NCBI GenBank assembly: GCA_903935335.1
Contig: CAIZRG010000056.1
Span: forward strand, 1 to 60,676
DNA: 60,676 nucleotides
Source: Oligoflexia bacterium
GTDB lineage: Bacteria > Bdellovibrionota > UBA1018
Reading direction: 5' to 3'
Part shown: piece after piece, positions 18,462 through 28,144 of the stretch
Layout: each line of letters begins with the position of its first letter
How positions within the stretch are numbered: position 1 is the stretch's first letter
The notes under the pieces: model-generated
Seen by the model: the letters and a program-made list of their open reading frames with translations, nothing else
The model's database searches: none
What the model was told of the DNA's origin: nothing
Program-made: the position numbers and the translations under genes

Positions 18462-20273
18462 TCATCGCCGAACAGAACTAAATTTAAATGGAAAACGAAC
18501 TTCAACCCAACCTCCTCCTCGAGGTACTGGGAAAATAATGCTTTTTAATACACTCAGAACACAGTGCTCAACATTGACTTGTTTTAATGAGGAAGAATCA
18601 ATCCCAGCTCGGCTCACTCGCCCACTGGAGCCAATCACAAAACTAGTTGAAATTTGTCCTGATAAATTAGGTCTTTCTGCATTGATCTCTCTTTCATAAC
18701 AAAGCCGAAACTCATCTCGATGAGCATAAATTGCAGCTTCAACCGCATTTCGATCAATGGCCCCCATCACAATCGATTCTTCAGGTTGATCTGAACGAAG
18801 GTCCAAAAGACTCAAAGAGTCTTCTCTATCTCCTTGAGTTGCCTCTTTCCCAGTATCAATGAGCCCAATCCCTGATCCCGTTTTCCAAAAACCTCCAAAA
18901 GAGTGGGCATTTACTCCTGCTCCCCTATTTTTAACTCCTAAATTACTTACATCTTTGCCTGACTCACTCAGCTTATGAACACTGCGACCTAAGATATCTT
19001 CAATCCGACTCTGAGCTCCTTTCAATAAATCTAGATTCCCCTCTCCTTTCTGATTTTTAGCAGAAGCTTTATGACTTAAACTATTGCCTGTCTTTACCCG
19101 AACTCCTTCGCCCTTTTCATTAACCTGAGCTTGATTCACAGCTAAAGGCTTCACATTATGGATCATAGGGATTACAGGGGGTTTTAAAAATTTTTCAGGT
19201 TGATATAAAATCGTGGCAATCCTTTCAGGAACTTGCTCAATCTCAACCGTTTGAGGCAACTTAATCTTTGAAAGAGAGAAAAAAGAAAGCGCTGTCAGCA
19301 TCATAGAAAGAGAAAAAATCCTTAAAAAAAGAGGATCCCTCTCTAAAAAATTTTTCATTTTTAGCCGGGGAGGTGCAGCCGTAAAACAAAAGTAAAAATC
19401 AATATCTGAAATTGAAATTTTTGCAAAATCACTTTTTTTAATTGGAATTTCAAACTGATTATTCACTTTCAATACTTTACTTCTGAGCTCATCTAAAGAT
19501 AAAAGTTGACCATCTATTTGCATGACTCCTTTCATATCAGAATCTAAATGCAAAAAGAAATGTCCTTTCCTTTGAGTGACAATCGGATATTGACGAGAAA
19601 AGGTAGGAGTTGGAATCATAAAATCACTTTTCCGAGTAACACCCACTGTAACCTTTTTTTCACGCACAAAGTGCTCAAAAGCTAGGACTACCCCACACCA
19701 AGACATAACGACTTCAAGCGCCAGCCTTGAAGTCGACCGATAATCAAAAATTTCAATGATTTCTCGTTCATCCTGAAGATTCAGTACAGATCGATCTTCA
19801 TTTGAATTTAAAAAAAGAGTCCGATTTCCAACCTTCTGAATTTCTTCTTTTTCAACCTCAAGATCTAAACCTTCAAAATTCAATTCAAAACAGTATTGTC
19901 CTAGAGTGATCTGATCTTTGAATTCAATTGGCTGAACTAAGATTTTTTTTCCATTAACAAAAACACCCGTATCACTGGCTAAATCAAAAATAACTCCAAC
20001 TTTTTTTTCATGATCTTCATTTTTTGAACTCAATTGAACTTCTAAAACAGCATGAATAGGAGATATTCCCTCCCCTGTAATCCGAACATCTGCTGAAAGA
20101 ACTGATCCAATTACAATTCTTTCTTTATCAAATCTTATTTTTTTTTGTTGCTCTTTTCCTTTTTCATTCTGAGTTAATACTAAAATCTTTTTTTGACTTT
20201 TATTTTTAACTTCAAATTGATTTAAATTCTCGTTTTTTTCTTTTTTATCATTTTTAAAAGAATTAAAATCCAT
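18462..20273 (-). CDS. FHA domain and AgmX/PglI C-terminal domain protein (GltG-like)
   Basis: 603 residues, three visible parts. A cytoplasmic FHA domain lies near residues 50-135 (RIVIGS, SPIHAVLE, DTGVFVNGKK), fitting binding of phospho-threonine peptides. A single membrane span is near 313-335, and a Lys-rich, low-complexity periplasmic stretch follows. The last 100 residues form the AgmX/PglI, TonB-like domain: DRNAVEAAIYAHRDEFRLCYE and GQISTSFVIGSSGRVS. This architecture matches Myxococcus PglI/GltG, an inner-membrane part of the gliding complex. The first residues (about 1-45) are Lys/Asn-rich. It is the last gene of the Glt-like operon. Confidence 0.8.
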   Translation of the reverse strand: MDFNSFKNDKKEKNENLNQFEVKNKSQKKILVLTQNEKGKEQQKKIRFDKERIVIGSVLSADVRITGEGISPIHAVLEVQLSSKNEDHEKKVGVIFDLASDTGVFVNGKKILVQPIEFKDQITLGQYCFELNFEGLDLEVEKEEIQKVGNRTLFLNSNEDRSVLNLQDEREIIEIFDYRSTSRLALEVVMSWCGVVLAFEHFVREKKVTVGVTRKSDFMIPTPTFSRQYPIVTQRKGHFFLHLDSDMKGVMQIDGQLLSLDELRSKVLKVNNQFEIPIKKSDFAKISISDIDFYFCFTAAPPRLKMKNFLERDPLFLRIFSLSMMLTALSFFSLSKIKLPQTVEIEQVPERIATILYQPEKFLKPPVIPMIHNVKPLAVNQAQVNEKGEGVRVKTGNSLSHKASAKNQKGEGNLDLLKGAQSRIEDILGRSVHKLSESGKDVSNLGVKNRGAGVNAHSFGGFWKTGSGIGLIDTGKEATQGDREDSLSLLDLRSDQPEESIVMGAIDRNAVEAAIYAHRDEFRLCYEREINAERPNLSGQISTSFVIGSSGRVSRAGIDSSSLKQVNVEHCVLSVLKSIIFPVPRGGGWVEVRFPFKFSSVRR

Positions 20274-20287
20274 ATCATTTAACCTCG

Positions 20288-20590
20288 CTATTTACTCAAC
20301 ATAACATCGCGCAACATCTCACGATGAAAATGAAGCCTTCGCTTCACTAATGAGTCAGGTTTATCTGTAATCCGATGCTGAAAATAAAATTCACCTGGAT
20401 TTCTAATTTCTCCCTCAATTTGAGTCCCATCAAATACAAGTTTAGTTTTTTTAGGATAGATAATCTTAGGAGATTTTTGATTTAATTTTTGATTACTGGC
20501 TAACGTAGTCATTGACATTAAAAAAATGACTAAAAAATATATTACTAAAATTGAATTAAAAAATATTCTTATTTTTTTAAAATTTTGCAT
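20288..20590 (-). CDS. Small exported protein of the Glt-like operon (candidate GltF)
   Basis: 100 residues: an N-terminal hydrophobic signal (residues 8-31) followed by a basic periplasmic part containing KLVFDGTQIEGEI, NPGEFYFQHR and SLVKRRLHFHREML. I do not recognise a family by sequence. It sits between a TPR gene (22-bp overlap) and the FHA-AgmX gene (14-bp gap), the position held by the small gltF gene in the Myxococcus gltD-E-F-G order. The name is proposed on synteny alone. Confidence 0.6.
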   Translation of the reverse strand: MQNFKKIRIFFNSILVIYFLVIFLMSMTTLASNQKLNQKSPKIIYPKKTKLVFDGTQIEGEIRNPGEFYFQHRITDKPDSLVKRRLHFHREMLRDVMLSK

Positions 20591-23500
20591 TTCTCCCTCA
20601 GATGCTTGATTGAGCTTTTTTCAAAACCATTAAGTTCAGTTAATTCAATCTTTTCCATTTTTTCAAAGCAAGCTTGAGCTCCAATCATCCCTTGATCCCA
20701 ATTTCTTGCAACCTCATGATAATCCAACCAATACTTTAATCGACCTAAATTCATTTCAGAAGCTTTCTTAAATGAATCTTTTGCCCGATTCAAATCTCCC
20801 AATCCTTGAAGAGCAATAGCTAAACCCAGCCACACTTCCATGCTTGGTTCCTTAACTAAAACCTGCTCCCAAAGAGATTTAGATTGACTAAAAAGACGAT
20901 AATAATTCATTAAAGCTGCTAAATTATGCTTTGCAGGAATAAAAAATTCATCTATTTTTAAGGCTTGTTTCAGATATTCAAATGATTTTTGAGCTAACTC
21001 CCAATCTTCTGCACCATCCTGAGCTAGCTGCGTACAGGCTAAGTTATTCAAAGCCACTGCATTTTTTGAATCTAAGACTAAGACTCGCTCAAAAGCAAAT
21101 TGAGCCCGAAGAAACCTCCCTTGAGTGAGCATCCAATTTCCATAGTCCGACCAAGACTCTACATCCTGGATCGCGTGAGCCACTCGGTCTTGAATTCTTT
21201 TGAGCTGTTCCTCAGGCTTCAAAGAAGAATCTAAACTCCGACCCGCTCTTTTGCACAGGGGCCTAGACCCCTGTGCTCGGAAAGGGAAAGAAACTTTCTG
21301 ATCAGCTAAAGCATCGGCCACCTCAGGCAAAACAGGACTCAAAATAGGAATTGATAAAGCTTTTGAGTATCCTTGACTCCATGTAGCAATAGCTTTACTT
21401 CTGAGCGGATGACTAACAGCACTTAACCCTTGGCGAAATTTCTCTACTTGCGCAGGATCAACTAAAGAAGATGAACTCATCAAGTCTACTTCATCAGCAA
21501 ATTCCGAAGCAAAAAGTGCTAACCGATGGAGAGCTGCTAATCCCCAAACTCCCCCAGCATCCACAGCTGGCAGGTAAGATCGACTCAAGGAGTCAAAGAA
21601 ACTAAGCCTTTGATTGAGAGCTTTTTTAAGATGAGTTTCAGGTAATTCCATCGGTTGAAAAGAAGGCTGAAACTCTGAAATCTTGGCCCATTGATATCGA
21701 GCATAACCTAAATAAGAAGACATTGTGGAGACTTTTGAAGAAGCAGGCTTTCGACTTTTATTCTGAGCAACGAAATAGTACCAATACTTTGCTTGATCTT
21801 TATCTTTGTTTCTCAAATAAAGATCAGCCAATCTTGAACCACACTCCTCTTGAACCGAAGAACCCTTGACTGCACAGGCACGGTACGACTGAGATGCTTG
21901 GGAATCTAGACGTAATTTTTCCTGAGAACGAGCTAATGCCAAAGAAACTTCCCATCGTTGAGACGATTTTTTAGGAGATAATTTTTTAGATTGGACTAAA
22001 AACTCAGACAATTCCTTTTGCTCAGATTCAAAATCACCTAATGCTTGAAATATTCGAGCAGAAGCTTCAAGTGACTCTGTCTCTCCAAACTCTGTCCCTA
22101 ATTGATGGAATAACTGAGCTGCTAGCACATCATTTTCATAGATCCATGCATAAATAGCAAGACTACGTAAGGACTCTTTTGCTTGAGACTGAAAGCCATG
22201 AGATTTTTGACCTAACGAAGAAATTAAAGACTGGGATTTTATTTCCTCAATGGCTTCTCGAGGAGAGATTTGAGCCCATAGATGCAGCGCGAAAAGAGCT
22301 TCCTCGGACTGGGGCCAAGTTTTTAAAATAAGACGAATCCGCTCCACCGCATGAGCTTGACTTTCAGGGTATCCTGCCAGAATTTGAGCAGAACGAAGAG
22401 CTAGCTCTCTTTCTTGCTTAGGTTCCTTCAACAAGCCTCTTAAAAGATCACTGACCTCAATCCATTCCATTTCAAAAGAAGAAGGTTTTTTAGATGCATG
22501 ACTCTTATGAGAACTCATGTTTTTTATTACAGAACTCAAAGCCTCTAACCACATCAGTCCTGCTGGTTTGACATATTTTTGATTTTGAGACTGAACGATT
22601 CTACTGCAAAGCTTCATCACTTCTTGGAACTTTCCTAATTTGAGCTTAACTTCTGCCAAGTACATCTGGATTTCTAAATCTTGTTGAGTAGGCTCTTTTT
22701 TATCCAAAAACTGATTCAGGTAAACTTCGTACAAGGATTCAGATATTTCTAAATCTTTCCGATTTTTTTTCTTTCGATAATTTTGATAGTAGGCCAGAGC
22801 ACTCTTTCGAACGAGAATCTTCGTGTTCTGAATAGCCGATTGAAATTCTGAATCTGAAGTCTCATTTGAAATTTTAGAAAAATCAAAACTTTTAAGTCTC
22901 TGCAACGCCTCAGTGGTTCTGCCTTCCTTAAGATCAAGCTCAACCAACTTAGCTAAGACCCGAATCCCTGATTGACTTTTTGGAGCTATTTTGAGCAGTA
23001 CTTCATACACTTGAATCGCCTTTTGTATCTGGATCTTTTTTTCATATTGGACTCCGAGTTGTTCTAAAATAGAAGGTAAAACAGCTGAATCAGAACCCAT
23101 TTTTTGAAAATAATGAATCACTTCAGAAGTCTGTCCATTTTCTGAGATAAAAACAGTCAAATCTCTTAAACACTCCTCTTTTAAAGGTAAAAATTGATCT
23201 GGAAATTTTTGAATAATTGATATAGCAGACTTGATATGATCAACAGCTAATTCAAAGCGCTTCTTTCGATAATAACTCCAAGCAAGCTTATGATGAATAA
23301 CAGGAGATTCAAGCATTGTCGAATTTTTAAGAGAAATTTCAAAATAATGAATTGCTTTATCATAATTTATTTTTGAATAAAAAAATTCCCCAATCCATTT
23401 TGATGCTAAACCAAGATAGATGCTATTTGGGAATTTTTGAATAAGTTGATTATAGTATTTTAAACTTTTAGAGTTATTTCCAATTTCAGAATAATAAAAA

Positions 23501-23949
23501 CCTAAGAAGTAATAAACTTTTTCTATTTTTTCATAAAAAACTCCAATATTAATAATGCTTTGGCAAGCTTGAATGCCTTTTTGAAGTAACTTATAAGAAC
23601 GACTTCGCTCTAAAGAGAGTTCATGTTTTCCATTTTTTAAATGTAACTCATGAACTCTTCCTTCTAGAAGAAACTGAGCTCGATAAGCTTCTAGATAAAG
23701 CTCAGCAACTCGAAAATAAAGGTCTGCTCTTCGATGAGATGGCGATCGTCTACCTAAAGTAATTCTTAATTGGGTAAGCTCTTGTTCACGCAATTCTCTA
23801 ATTTTTGCTTCTTCACGAGTTTCTACCGTTTGAAAATCATCATCAGAATAAAACACATTACTCCATCCAAACGAAAAAAATAAACTATGGATAAAAATAA
23901 TCGCTAATAAAATTTTACTTTTTACATTCAGATTCAAGCCCAAAAACAT
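20569..23949 (-). CDS. Large exported TPR protein (GltD/AgmU-like)
   Basis: About 1,126 residues from the ATG at 23949, which has a GGGGGA element 3 bp upstream; an ATG at 23982 is also possible. A signal peptide (KSKILLAIIFIHSLFFSFGWS) precedes a very long helical protein with many tetratricopeptide repeats (e.g. KVYYFLGFYYSEIGNNSKSLKYYNQLI; the last TPRs are near the C-terminus). Such TPR solenoids scaffold periplasmic complexes. The length is near that of Myxococcus AgmU/GltD, and the neighbours support that reading. It overlaps the upstream TPR gene by 35 bp. Confidence 0.75.
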   Translation of the reverse strand: MFLGLNLNVKSKILLAIIFIHSLFFSFGWSNVFYSDDDFQTVETREEAKIRELREQELTQLRITLGRRSPSHRRADLYFRVAELYLEAYRAQFLLEGRVHELHLKNGKHELSLERSRSYKLLQKGIQACQSIINIGVFYEKIEKVYYFLGFYYSEIGNNSKSLKYYNQLIQKFPNSIYLGLASKWIGEFFYSKINYDKAIHYFEISLKNSTMLESPVIHHKLAWSYYRKKRFELAVDHIKSAISIIQKFPDQFLPLKEECLRDLTVFISENGQTSEVIHYFQKMGSDSAVLPSILEQLGVQYEKKIQIQKAIQVYEVLLKIAPKSQSGIRVLAKLVELDLKEGRTTEALQRLKSFDFSKISNETSDSEFQSAIQNTKILVRKSALAYYQNYRKKKNRKDLEISESLYEVYLNQFLDKKEPTQQDLEIQMYLAEVKLKLGKFQEVMKLCSRIVQSQNQKYVKPAGLMWLEALSSVIKNMSSHKSHASKKPSSFEMEWIEVSDLLRGLLKEPKQERELALRSAQILAGYPESQAHAVERIRLILKTWPQSEEALFALHLWAQISPREAIEEIKSQSLISSLGQKSHGFQSQAKESLRSLAIYAWIYENDVLAAQLFHQLGTEFGETESLEASARIFQALGDFESEQKELSEFLVQSKKLSPKKSSQRWEVSLALARSQEKLRLDSQASQSYRACAVKGSSVQEECGSRLADLYLRNKDKDQAKYWYYFVAQNKSRKPASSKVSTMSSYLGYARYQWAKISEFQPSFQPMELPETHLKKALNQRLSFFDSLSRSYLPAVDAGGVWGLAALHRLALFASEFADEVDLMSSSSLVDPAQVEKFRQGLSAVSHPLRSKAIATWSQGYSKALSIPILSPVLPEVADALADQKVSFPFRAQGSRPLCKRAGRSLDSSLKPEEQLKRIQDRVAHAIQDVESWSDYGNWMLTQGRFLRAQFAFERVLVLDSKNAVALNNLACTQLAQDGAEDWELAQKSFEYLKQALKIDEFFIPAKHNLAALMNYYRLFSQSKSLWEQVLVKEPSMEVWLGLAIALQGLGDLNRAKDSFKKASEMNLGRLKYWLDYHEVARNWDQGMIGAQACFEKMEKIELTELNGFEKSSIKHLREKCKILKK

Positions 23950-25531
23950 AGTCCCCCAGCTCATCACTCCAAAACTCTCCATTAAAATTCCATTTTATTT
24001 GATCATCTCTTCGCTCAGGTTCTCTATCTCCACGAACTCTAGTTTTAAATAAAGGAAGAGTCATTGTTAATTTATCTTTTTCAAGATTAATCATTTCTAA
24101 TTTAATAAAAGATATTTTATCAAAATCATCGATTAAAGTAGTGTGATAATCAATTAAGCTATTCTTAACAAAAGCTCCACCCAAAAGTTTAACTGATCTT
24201 AGTCTCCATTTTAAAACTTGATCTAAAAACCCCGGGAAACCCTCTCCTAAATTAAAAAGGTTTTGACCCATATAGAGACGAGAACTCAATCGAGTAATAG
24301 TTTCAATTTCAGATTGAATTTGATTTTCATTTGAAATTAAGTTTTTAAAATATGGCCCTCGAATAAATCGATTCACTAATTGATAAAATATATTTGAGGT
24401 ATATCTGGAAGATTGATAGACTGTTTTTCCTAATGAATAAAATTTTAATAAATCATTTTCATTTTCTTGAACAAAATTTTTAATTTCTTGCCCTAAAGAA
24501 TAGAATTTTTTATTAAATTCATTTATTACAAAATTAGTGTCTGTATAAAGACATAAAGAGAGAAAAGATTGTGCTCTTAAAACGTCAATTTCAGAATTGA
24601 AAAAAAAACTTAGAGCAGGACTTTTATAAGAAACAAGTTTACCCAATGCCCTATTATACTGATTTTGAGAAAAAGCATTCCAAGCTTGTTCAAACAAAAT
24701 GTCAGGCCAAATTCGGCTTTTTTTAGAAATAGCTTCATAAGTTCGATCAGCCTCAACAAAACGATTCATCTGATAAAACGTACGAGCTTCTCCAGCAACA
24801 CATCTTGATCGCAAGTCATCTACTTCATGTGAAAGAAAAATCGATGAATCTACTTTATTTCCTTGAAGAATACGATTTGAATGATCTGCACATTGCCTAA
24901 AGTCTTGAATCGCTTCCCAATTTTTTCCAGTAATAGCTAATGCCGAACCCCTCATCTGAAGCATATAAGGCCAGAGTGAACTATTGCTTGGAATTGCACT
25001 CAGAACCTGGATAGCTTTTTGATAAAGATTCTGCAATATTAAATCTTTTCCTAAAGCATATAAATAAGCACTTCGATTTGGAGAATCGTAATCCTCATAA
25101 CGAGTATATCGAATTAAATATTTTTTAATCAAGTCAGCTCCTACACTGAAAAGAAGATTTTCAGTCTGAGTTAAAACCGACTGAATTGATCCTAAATCTC
25201 CAGTTTGGAGAGTTTTAATAAAAAAGTAAGCTGAAGCGTGAGGAAGATGAGCATGAATTAATCCCTGAGTAATCCATGCGTAGCCCTGAGATTTAAGCCC
25301 AGGATCTTCTTCAATTGCAGCAAAAGCATACCGAGCAGCTTTAAAATATTCTTTTTGATGGTATAAATGAGCTGCATCATTTAAATAAGTCAAACCTAAG
25401 TTTGGATGAGCTTCAACCAGAGATCCTTTTAAAATAAGACAGCAAAAAAATAAGAAAATATAAAAATATCTGAATTTTTTTTCTAAAGCTTGAAACCCAG
25501 CCCGATACCAAAGTTGTAGCTGGAATACCAT
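23915..25531 (-). CDS. Exported TPR protein (GltE/AglT-like)
   Basis: 538 residues. A hydrophobic segment at about 20-41 (YFYIFLFFCCLILKGSLVEA) looks like a signal peptide, although 19 basic/aromatic residues precede it. TPR-like helices follow (AAHLYHQKEYFKAARYAFAAIEEDP; GEARTFYQMNRFVEADRTYEAI). The C-terminus carries WNFNGEFWSDELGDY before a final Cys, a motif I associate with TPR proteins in adventurous-gliding loci. It overlaps the upstream beta-barrel gene by 49 bp and the downstream TPR gene by 35 bp, so the four genes are translationally linked. Confidence 0.72.
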   Translation of the reverse strand: MVFQLQLWYRAGFQALEKKFRYFYIFLFFCCLILKGSLVEAHPNLGLTYLNDAAHLYHQKEYFKAARYAFAAIEEDPGLKSQGYAWITQGLIHAHLPHASAYFFIKTLQTGDLGSIQSVLTQTENLLFSVGADLIKKYLIRYTRYEDYDSPNRSAYLYALGKDLILQNLYQKAIQVLSAIPSNSSLWPYMLQMRGSALAITGKNWEAIQDFRQCADHSNRILQGNKVDSSIFLSHEVDDLRSRCVAGEARTFYQMNRFVEADRTYEAISKKSRIWPDILFEQAWNAFSQNQYNRALGKLVSYKSPALSFFFNSEIDVLRAQSFLSLCLYTDTNFVINEFNKKFYSLGQEIKNFVQENENDLLKFYSLGKTVYQSSRYTSNIFYQLVNRFIRGPYFKNLISNENQIQSEIETITRLSSRLYMGQNLFNLGEGFPGFLDQVLKWRLRSVKLLGGAFVKNSLIDYHTTLIDDFDKISFIKLEMINLEKDKLTMTLPLFKTRVRGDREPERRDDQIKWNFNGEFWSDELGDYVFGLESECKK

Positions 25532-26271
25532 GAAGAATCCCCCGTCAATCCGTTTATGGGAGCCTGATAATGAGCACCCGTAATATCCAGTCGAACATCA
25601 AAACTCTGATTTAAATGATAAAGATGGCCTGTACTAAAAAAAAATGCTAATAAGTTTTCTTGAGTCTGAATAGAATCATTGATCTTAACCGAACTATAAA
25701 CATTCGTTTTAACGGTTCCAGTACCTAGTCCAAAATACCAATCAAAATGTAATATTTTATTAAATACATTGATCTTGGCATACCATGGAACAAACTGAAT
25801 CAGAACCCCCGTCTGTGCAGAAATTTCTCGAATTTGAGGAATTGCACTCGACGATGCAAGGGTCAAAGCTTGAAATGTGCTATTTGGAGATTGATTTAAA
25901 AAAGCATAAAAAAATTCAATCCCCCAAGATTCTGAAAAAAAATAACTCAATCTAGGATCAATCACCCAGGTGGACCGATAAGGGTTTGAAAAACCAATAC
26001 CTCCTGTAAGACTGAATTCTAGGCGCTCACCCTTAAGAAATTTTCTATTCTGAAGAACATAAATTTTTTTATCAGAATCAAGCCAATCAAAATGATATTC
26101 ATCAGATTTTTCAAGCTCAACAGCTTGCGCCCAAGATGACGCCACAAATGAAATCCAAAGGAGCGCAAGAAGGGTAACTACAATAGACAGACCCCAATCT
26201 CGTGTCAATTGCCCTAACTTCATTCGCCAAATAGGGCTCCACTCCGAGTCACTTTTTGGTTCACTCAACAT
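25483..26271 (-). CDS. Outer-membrane beta-barrel protein of the Glt-like operon
   Basis: 262 residues (246 if the ATG at 26223 is used; GGAGG upstream favours the longer form, though spacing is wide). A signal peptide (GLSIVVTLLALLWISFVASSWAQA) is followed by alternating amphipathic strands such as FSLTGGIGFSNPYRS, LSYFFSESWGIEFFYAF and the terminal SSYNFGIGLGFKL, typical of small beta-barrels of the family found in Myxococcota and Bdellovibrionota. It heads the operon. In M. xanthus the corresponding outer-membrane subunits are GltA, GltB and GltH; I cannot say which one this resembles. Confidence 0.72.
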   Translation of the reverse strand: MLSEPKSDSEWSPIWRMKLGQLTRDWGLSIVVTLLALLWISFVASSWAQAVELEKSDEYHFDWLDSDKKIYVLQNRKFLKGERLEFSLTGGIGFSNPYRSTWVIDPRLSYFFSESWGIEFFYAFLNQSPNSTFQALTLASSSAIPQIREISAQTGVLIQFVPWYAKINVFNKILHFDWYFGLGTGTVKTNVYSSVKINDSIQTQENLLAFFFSTGHLYHLNQSFDVRLDITGAHYQAPINGLTGDSSWYSSYNFGIGLGFKL

Positions 26272-26401
26272 TTCGTCTGATAACCCTCCGCCCTCTTTCT
26301 TTCAGAACTCCCAATGGAATGGTCTGAAATCTATTTCTCAAGTGTACAAACCTAAAAAGAGAAGGGCAAGTTTTTTACATTTAAAATCAGAAAGATAAGT
26401 T

Positions 26402-27145
26402 TCAGTGACCTGCAACGATGGGTTTTAAATCAGAATCAAGAGCCACTCTTTCGTCAAAAACAAAACACCCCCCCTGATAATGACTTCCCCCACACTCCTT
26501 AAAATAGTTTAAAATCCCCCCTTCTAATTGATAAACTTCTTGAACTCCATACCTTTTGGCCAAAATCCCAGCTTTCTCACAACGAATCCCCCCCGTACAA
26601 AACACGACCCAAGGACGATTTTTCACCGACAGAGGGAGTTTCTCCATTTTTTCAGCAAAATCTCGGAAATGCTTCAACCCTAAATGAATCGCTTGGGAAA
26701 AACTTCCATGCTCCACTTCATAATCATTTCGAGTGTCCAAAAGCTGAAAAGATTGTTGCTCATCCAACCATTTTTTTAAAGTTTGAGGTGAAACTCGAGG
26801 AACTGCATCCCTCTTAGGCTGAACACTAGAATCTCCGGTTGCAATAATTTCTTTTTTCAATTTGATCCGAAGTCTCTGATATGGAATAAAATTAGACTTA
26901 CTTTCCTTAAAATCAATCCCTCCAAAAAGTGGATTTTCATTTAGAAATTTTTGAAAACCTCTCACAGAATCCACTGGGCCTGCTAAGTACCCATTGACTC
27001 CTTCAGGACTCAATAAAATACTTCCCTTCAGTTTAAGATCTTGGCAGTGCTGAGTCAAAAGCTGCCGAAGACTAACAAGATCAGTCAACTGAACAAACCG
27101 ATAAAAAGCAATATTCAAAATCTGCAGATTCAACCCCAACTCCAC
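26402..27145 (-). CDS. trhO: tRNA uridine(34) hydroxylase (rhodanese TrhO)
   Basis: 247 residues. TrhO (YceA) hydroxylates uridine 34 in tRNA as the first step to (c)mo5U. The N-terminal acylphosphatase-like part includes KGSILLSPEGVNGYLAG, and the rhodanese domain has LLDTRNDYEVEHGSF and the active-site loop CTGGIRCEKA. It is shorter than E. coli TrhO (350), ending soon after CFVFDERVAL, without the Cys-rich extension. It starts right at the htpX stop, so the two are one transcription unit. Confidence 0.9.
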   Translation of the reverse strand: MELGLNLQILNIAFYRFVQLTDLVSLRQLLTQHCQDLKLKGSILLSPEGVNGYLAGPVDSVRGFQKFLNENPLFGGIDFKESKSNFIPYQRLRIKLKKEIIATGDSSVQPKRDAVPRVSPQTLKKWLDEQQSFQLLDTRNDYEVEHGSFSQAIHLGLKHFRDFAEKMEKLPLSVKNRPWVVFCTGGIRCEKAGILAKRYGVQEVYQLEGGILNYFKECGGSHYQGGCFVFDERVALDSDLKPIVAGH

Positions 27146-28066
27146 CTAAACTCCACCTGCCTGAAGTCTAGCAATTCTCTCCTCCAAGGGAGGATGAGAA
27201 GCAAATAAGGCCATCAAACCTGAGCCGCGACCTGAGATTTTTAAAGTTTGAACCGCAGAAGACTGTTCCCGAGGATCTACAAGGTCAAAGTGCCTTCTCA
27301 AAGCTTGTAATGCTCTCACCATGCTATCGCGACCTGCAAGTTTTGCTCCGCCAGCATCTGCACGAAATTCTCGATACCGAGAAAACCAAGCAATGACCAT
27401 CGAGCCCAAAAGCATAAAGACCACTTCGAGTACCATTTGAATCAACAAAGACGATACAGGCATTGAACCTGAACGATCTCGGTCCTCTCGGTCCCCTCTC
27501 ATTCCTTGAGCAATTGCAAAAGCAATCGCTCTAGATAAAAACATAGCAAATGCGTTGACCACCCCTTGAAGCAGAGTCATCGTCACCATATCCCCATTCG
27601 CAATATGAGATACCTCATGCCCTAATACACCTTCAACCTCATCTGAGTTCATCCTTCTCAAAAGACCAGTCGAAACTGCAACTAAAGCACTTGAGCGAGT
27701 TGGCCCAGTTGCAAACGCATTGACTTCAGGAGAATCATAAATTCCCACTTCCGGCATAGCAGGCAAATGAGCCCCTTTAGCCAGCCGATAAACCGTCTGC
27801 AATAATTCCTGAAGGTCAGAATCTCGAGTCATTGGATCAATTACTTTTACCCCCATCATCCACTTAGCCATGACCCGAGAAAGAGCAAGTGAAATAAAAG
27901 CGCCACCCATCCCCCAAACCAAACAAAACCCCATGAGATGAGAGTAATTCATTCCATAAGCAGTCAAATAGGGACCAATCCCTAACACCCTAAGCAGAGT
28001 AGAAAGAGTGAAAATCACTAAAACGTTCAATAGTGCAAATAAAAAAATACGCTTTAACCACATCAT
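27146..28066 (-). CDS. htpX: Membrane zinc metalloprotease HtpX
   Basis: 306 residues, M48B family. HtpX degrades damaged inner-membrane proteins with FtsH. Two N-terminal spans (1-60), the zinc site HEVSH in GVLGHEVSHIANGD, two further spans, and the third ligand Glu in SRYREFRADAGGAKLAG are visible. The leader has an unusually strong AAGGAGGT ribosome site 7 bp before the ATG. It is followed directly by trhO. Confidence 0.95.
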   Translation of the reverse strand: MMWLKRIFLFALLNVLVIFTLSTLLRVLGIGPYLTAYGMNYSHLMGFCLVWGMGGAFISLALSRVMAKWMMGVKVIDPMTRDSDLQELLQTVYRLAKGAHLPAMPEVGIYDSPEVNAFATGPTRSSALVAVSTGLLRRMNSDEVEGVLGHEVSHIANGDMVTMTLLQGVVNAFAMFLSRAIAFAIAQGMRGDREDRDRSGSMPVSSLLIQMVLEVVFMLLGSMVIAWFSRYREFRADAGGAKLAGRDSMVRALQALRRHFDLVDPREQSSAVQTLKISGRGSGLMALFASHPPLEERIARLQAGGV

Positions 28067-28144
28067 GAATGACCTCCTTGAGGTTTTTTTAGTTCATGTA
28101 ACGATGATGGGGGTTTTTCTGAAAGTGTCAAGAAAAAGTTAACC

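Noticed and set aside
28072..28090. ACCTC-CTT-GAGGT followed by T-run, a terminator-like motif on the plus strand
   Set aside because: No plus-strand gene ends here; the motif is the strong AAGGAGG ribosome site of htpX read backwards.
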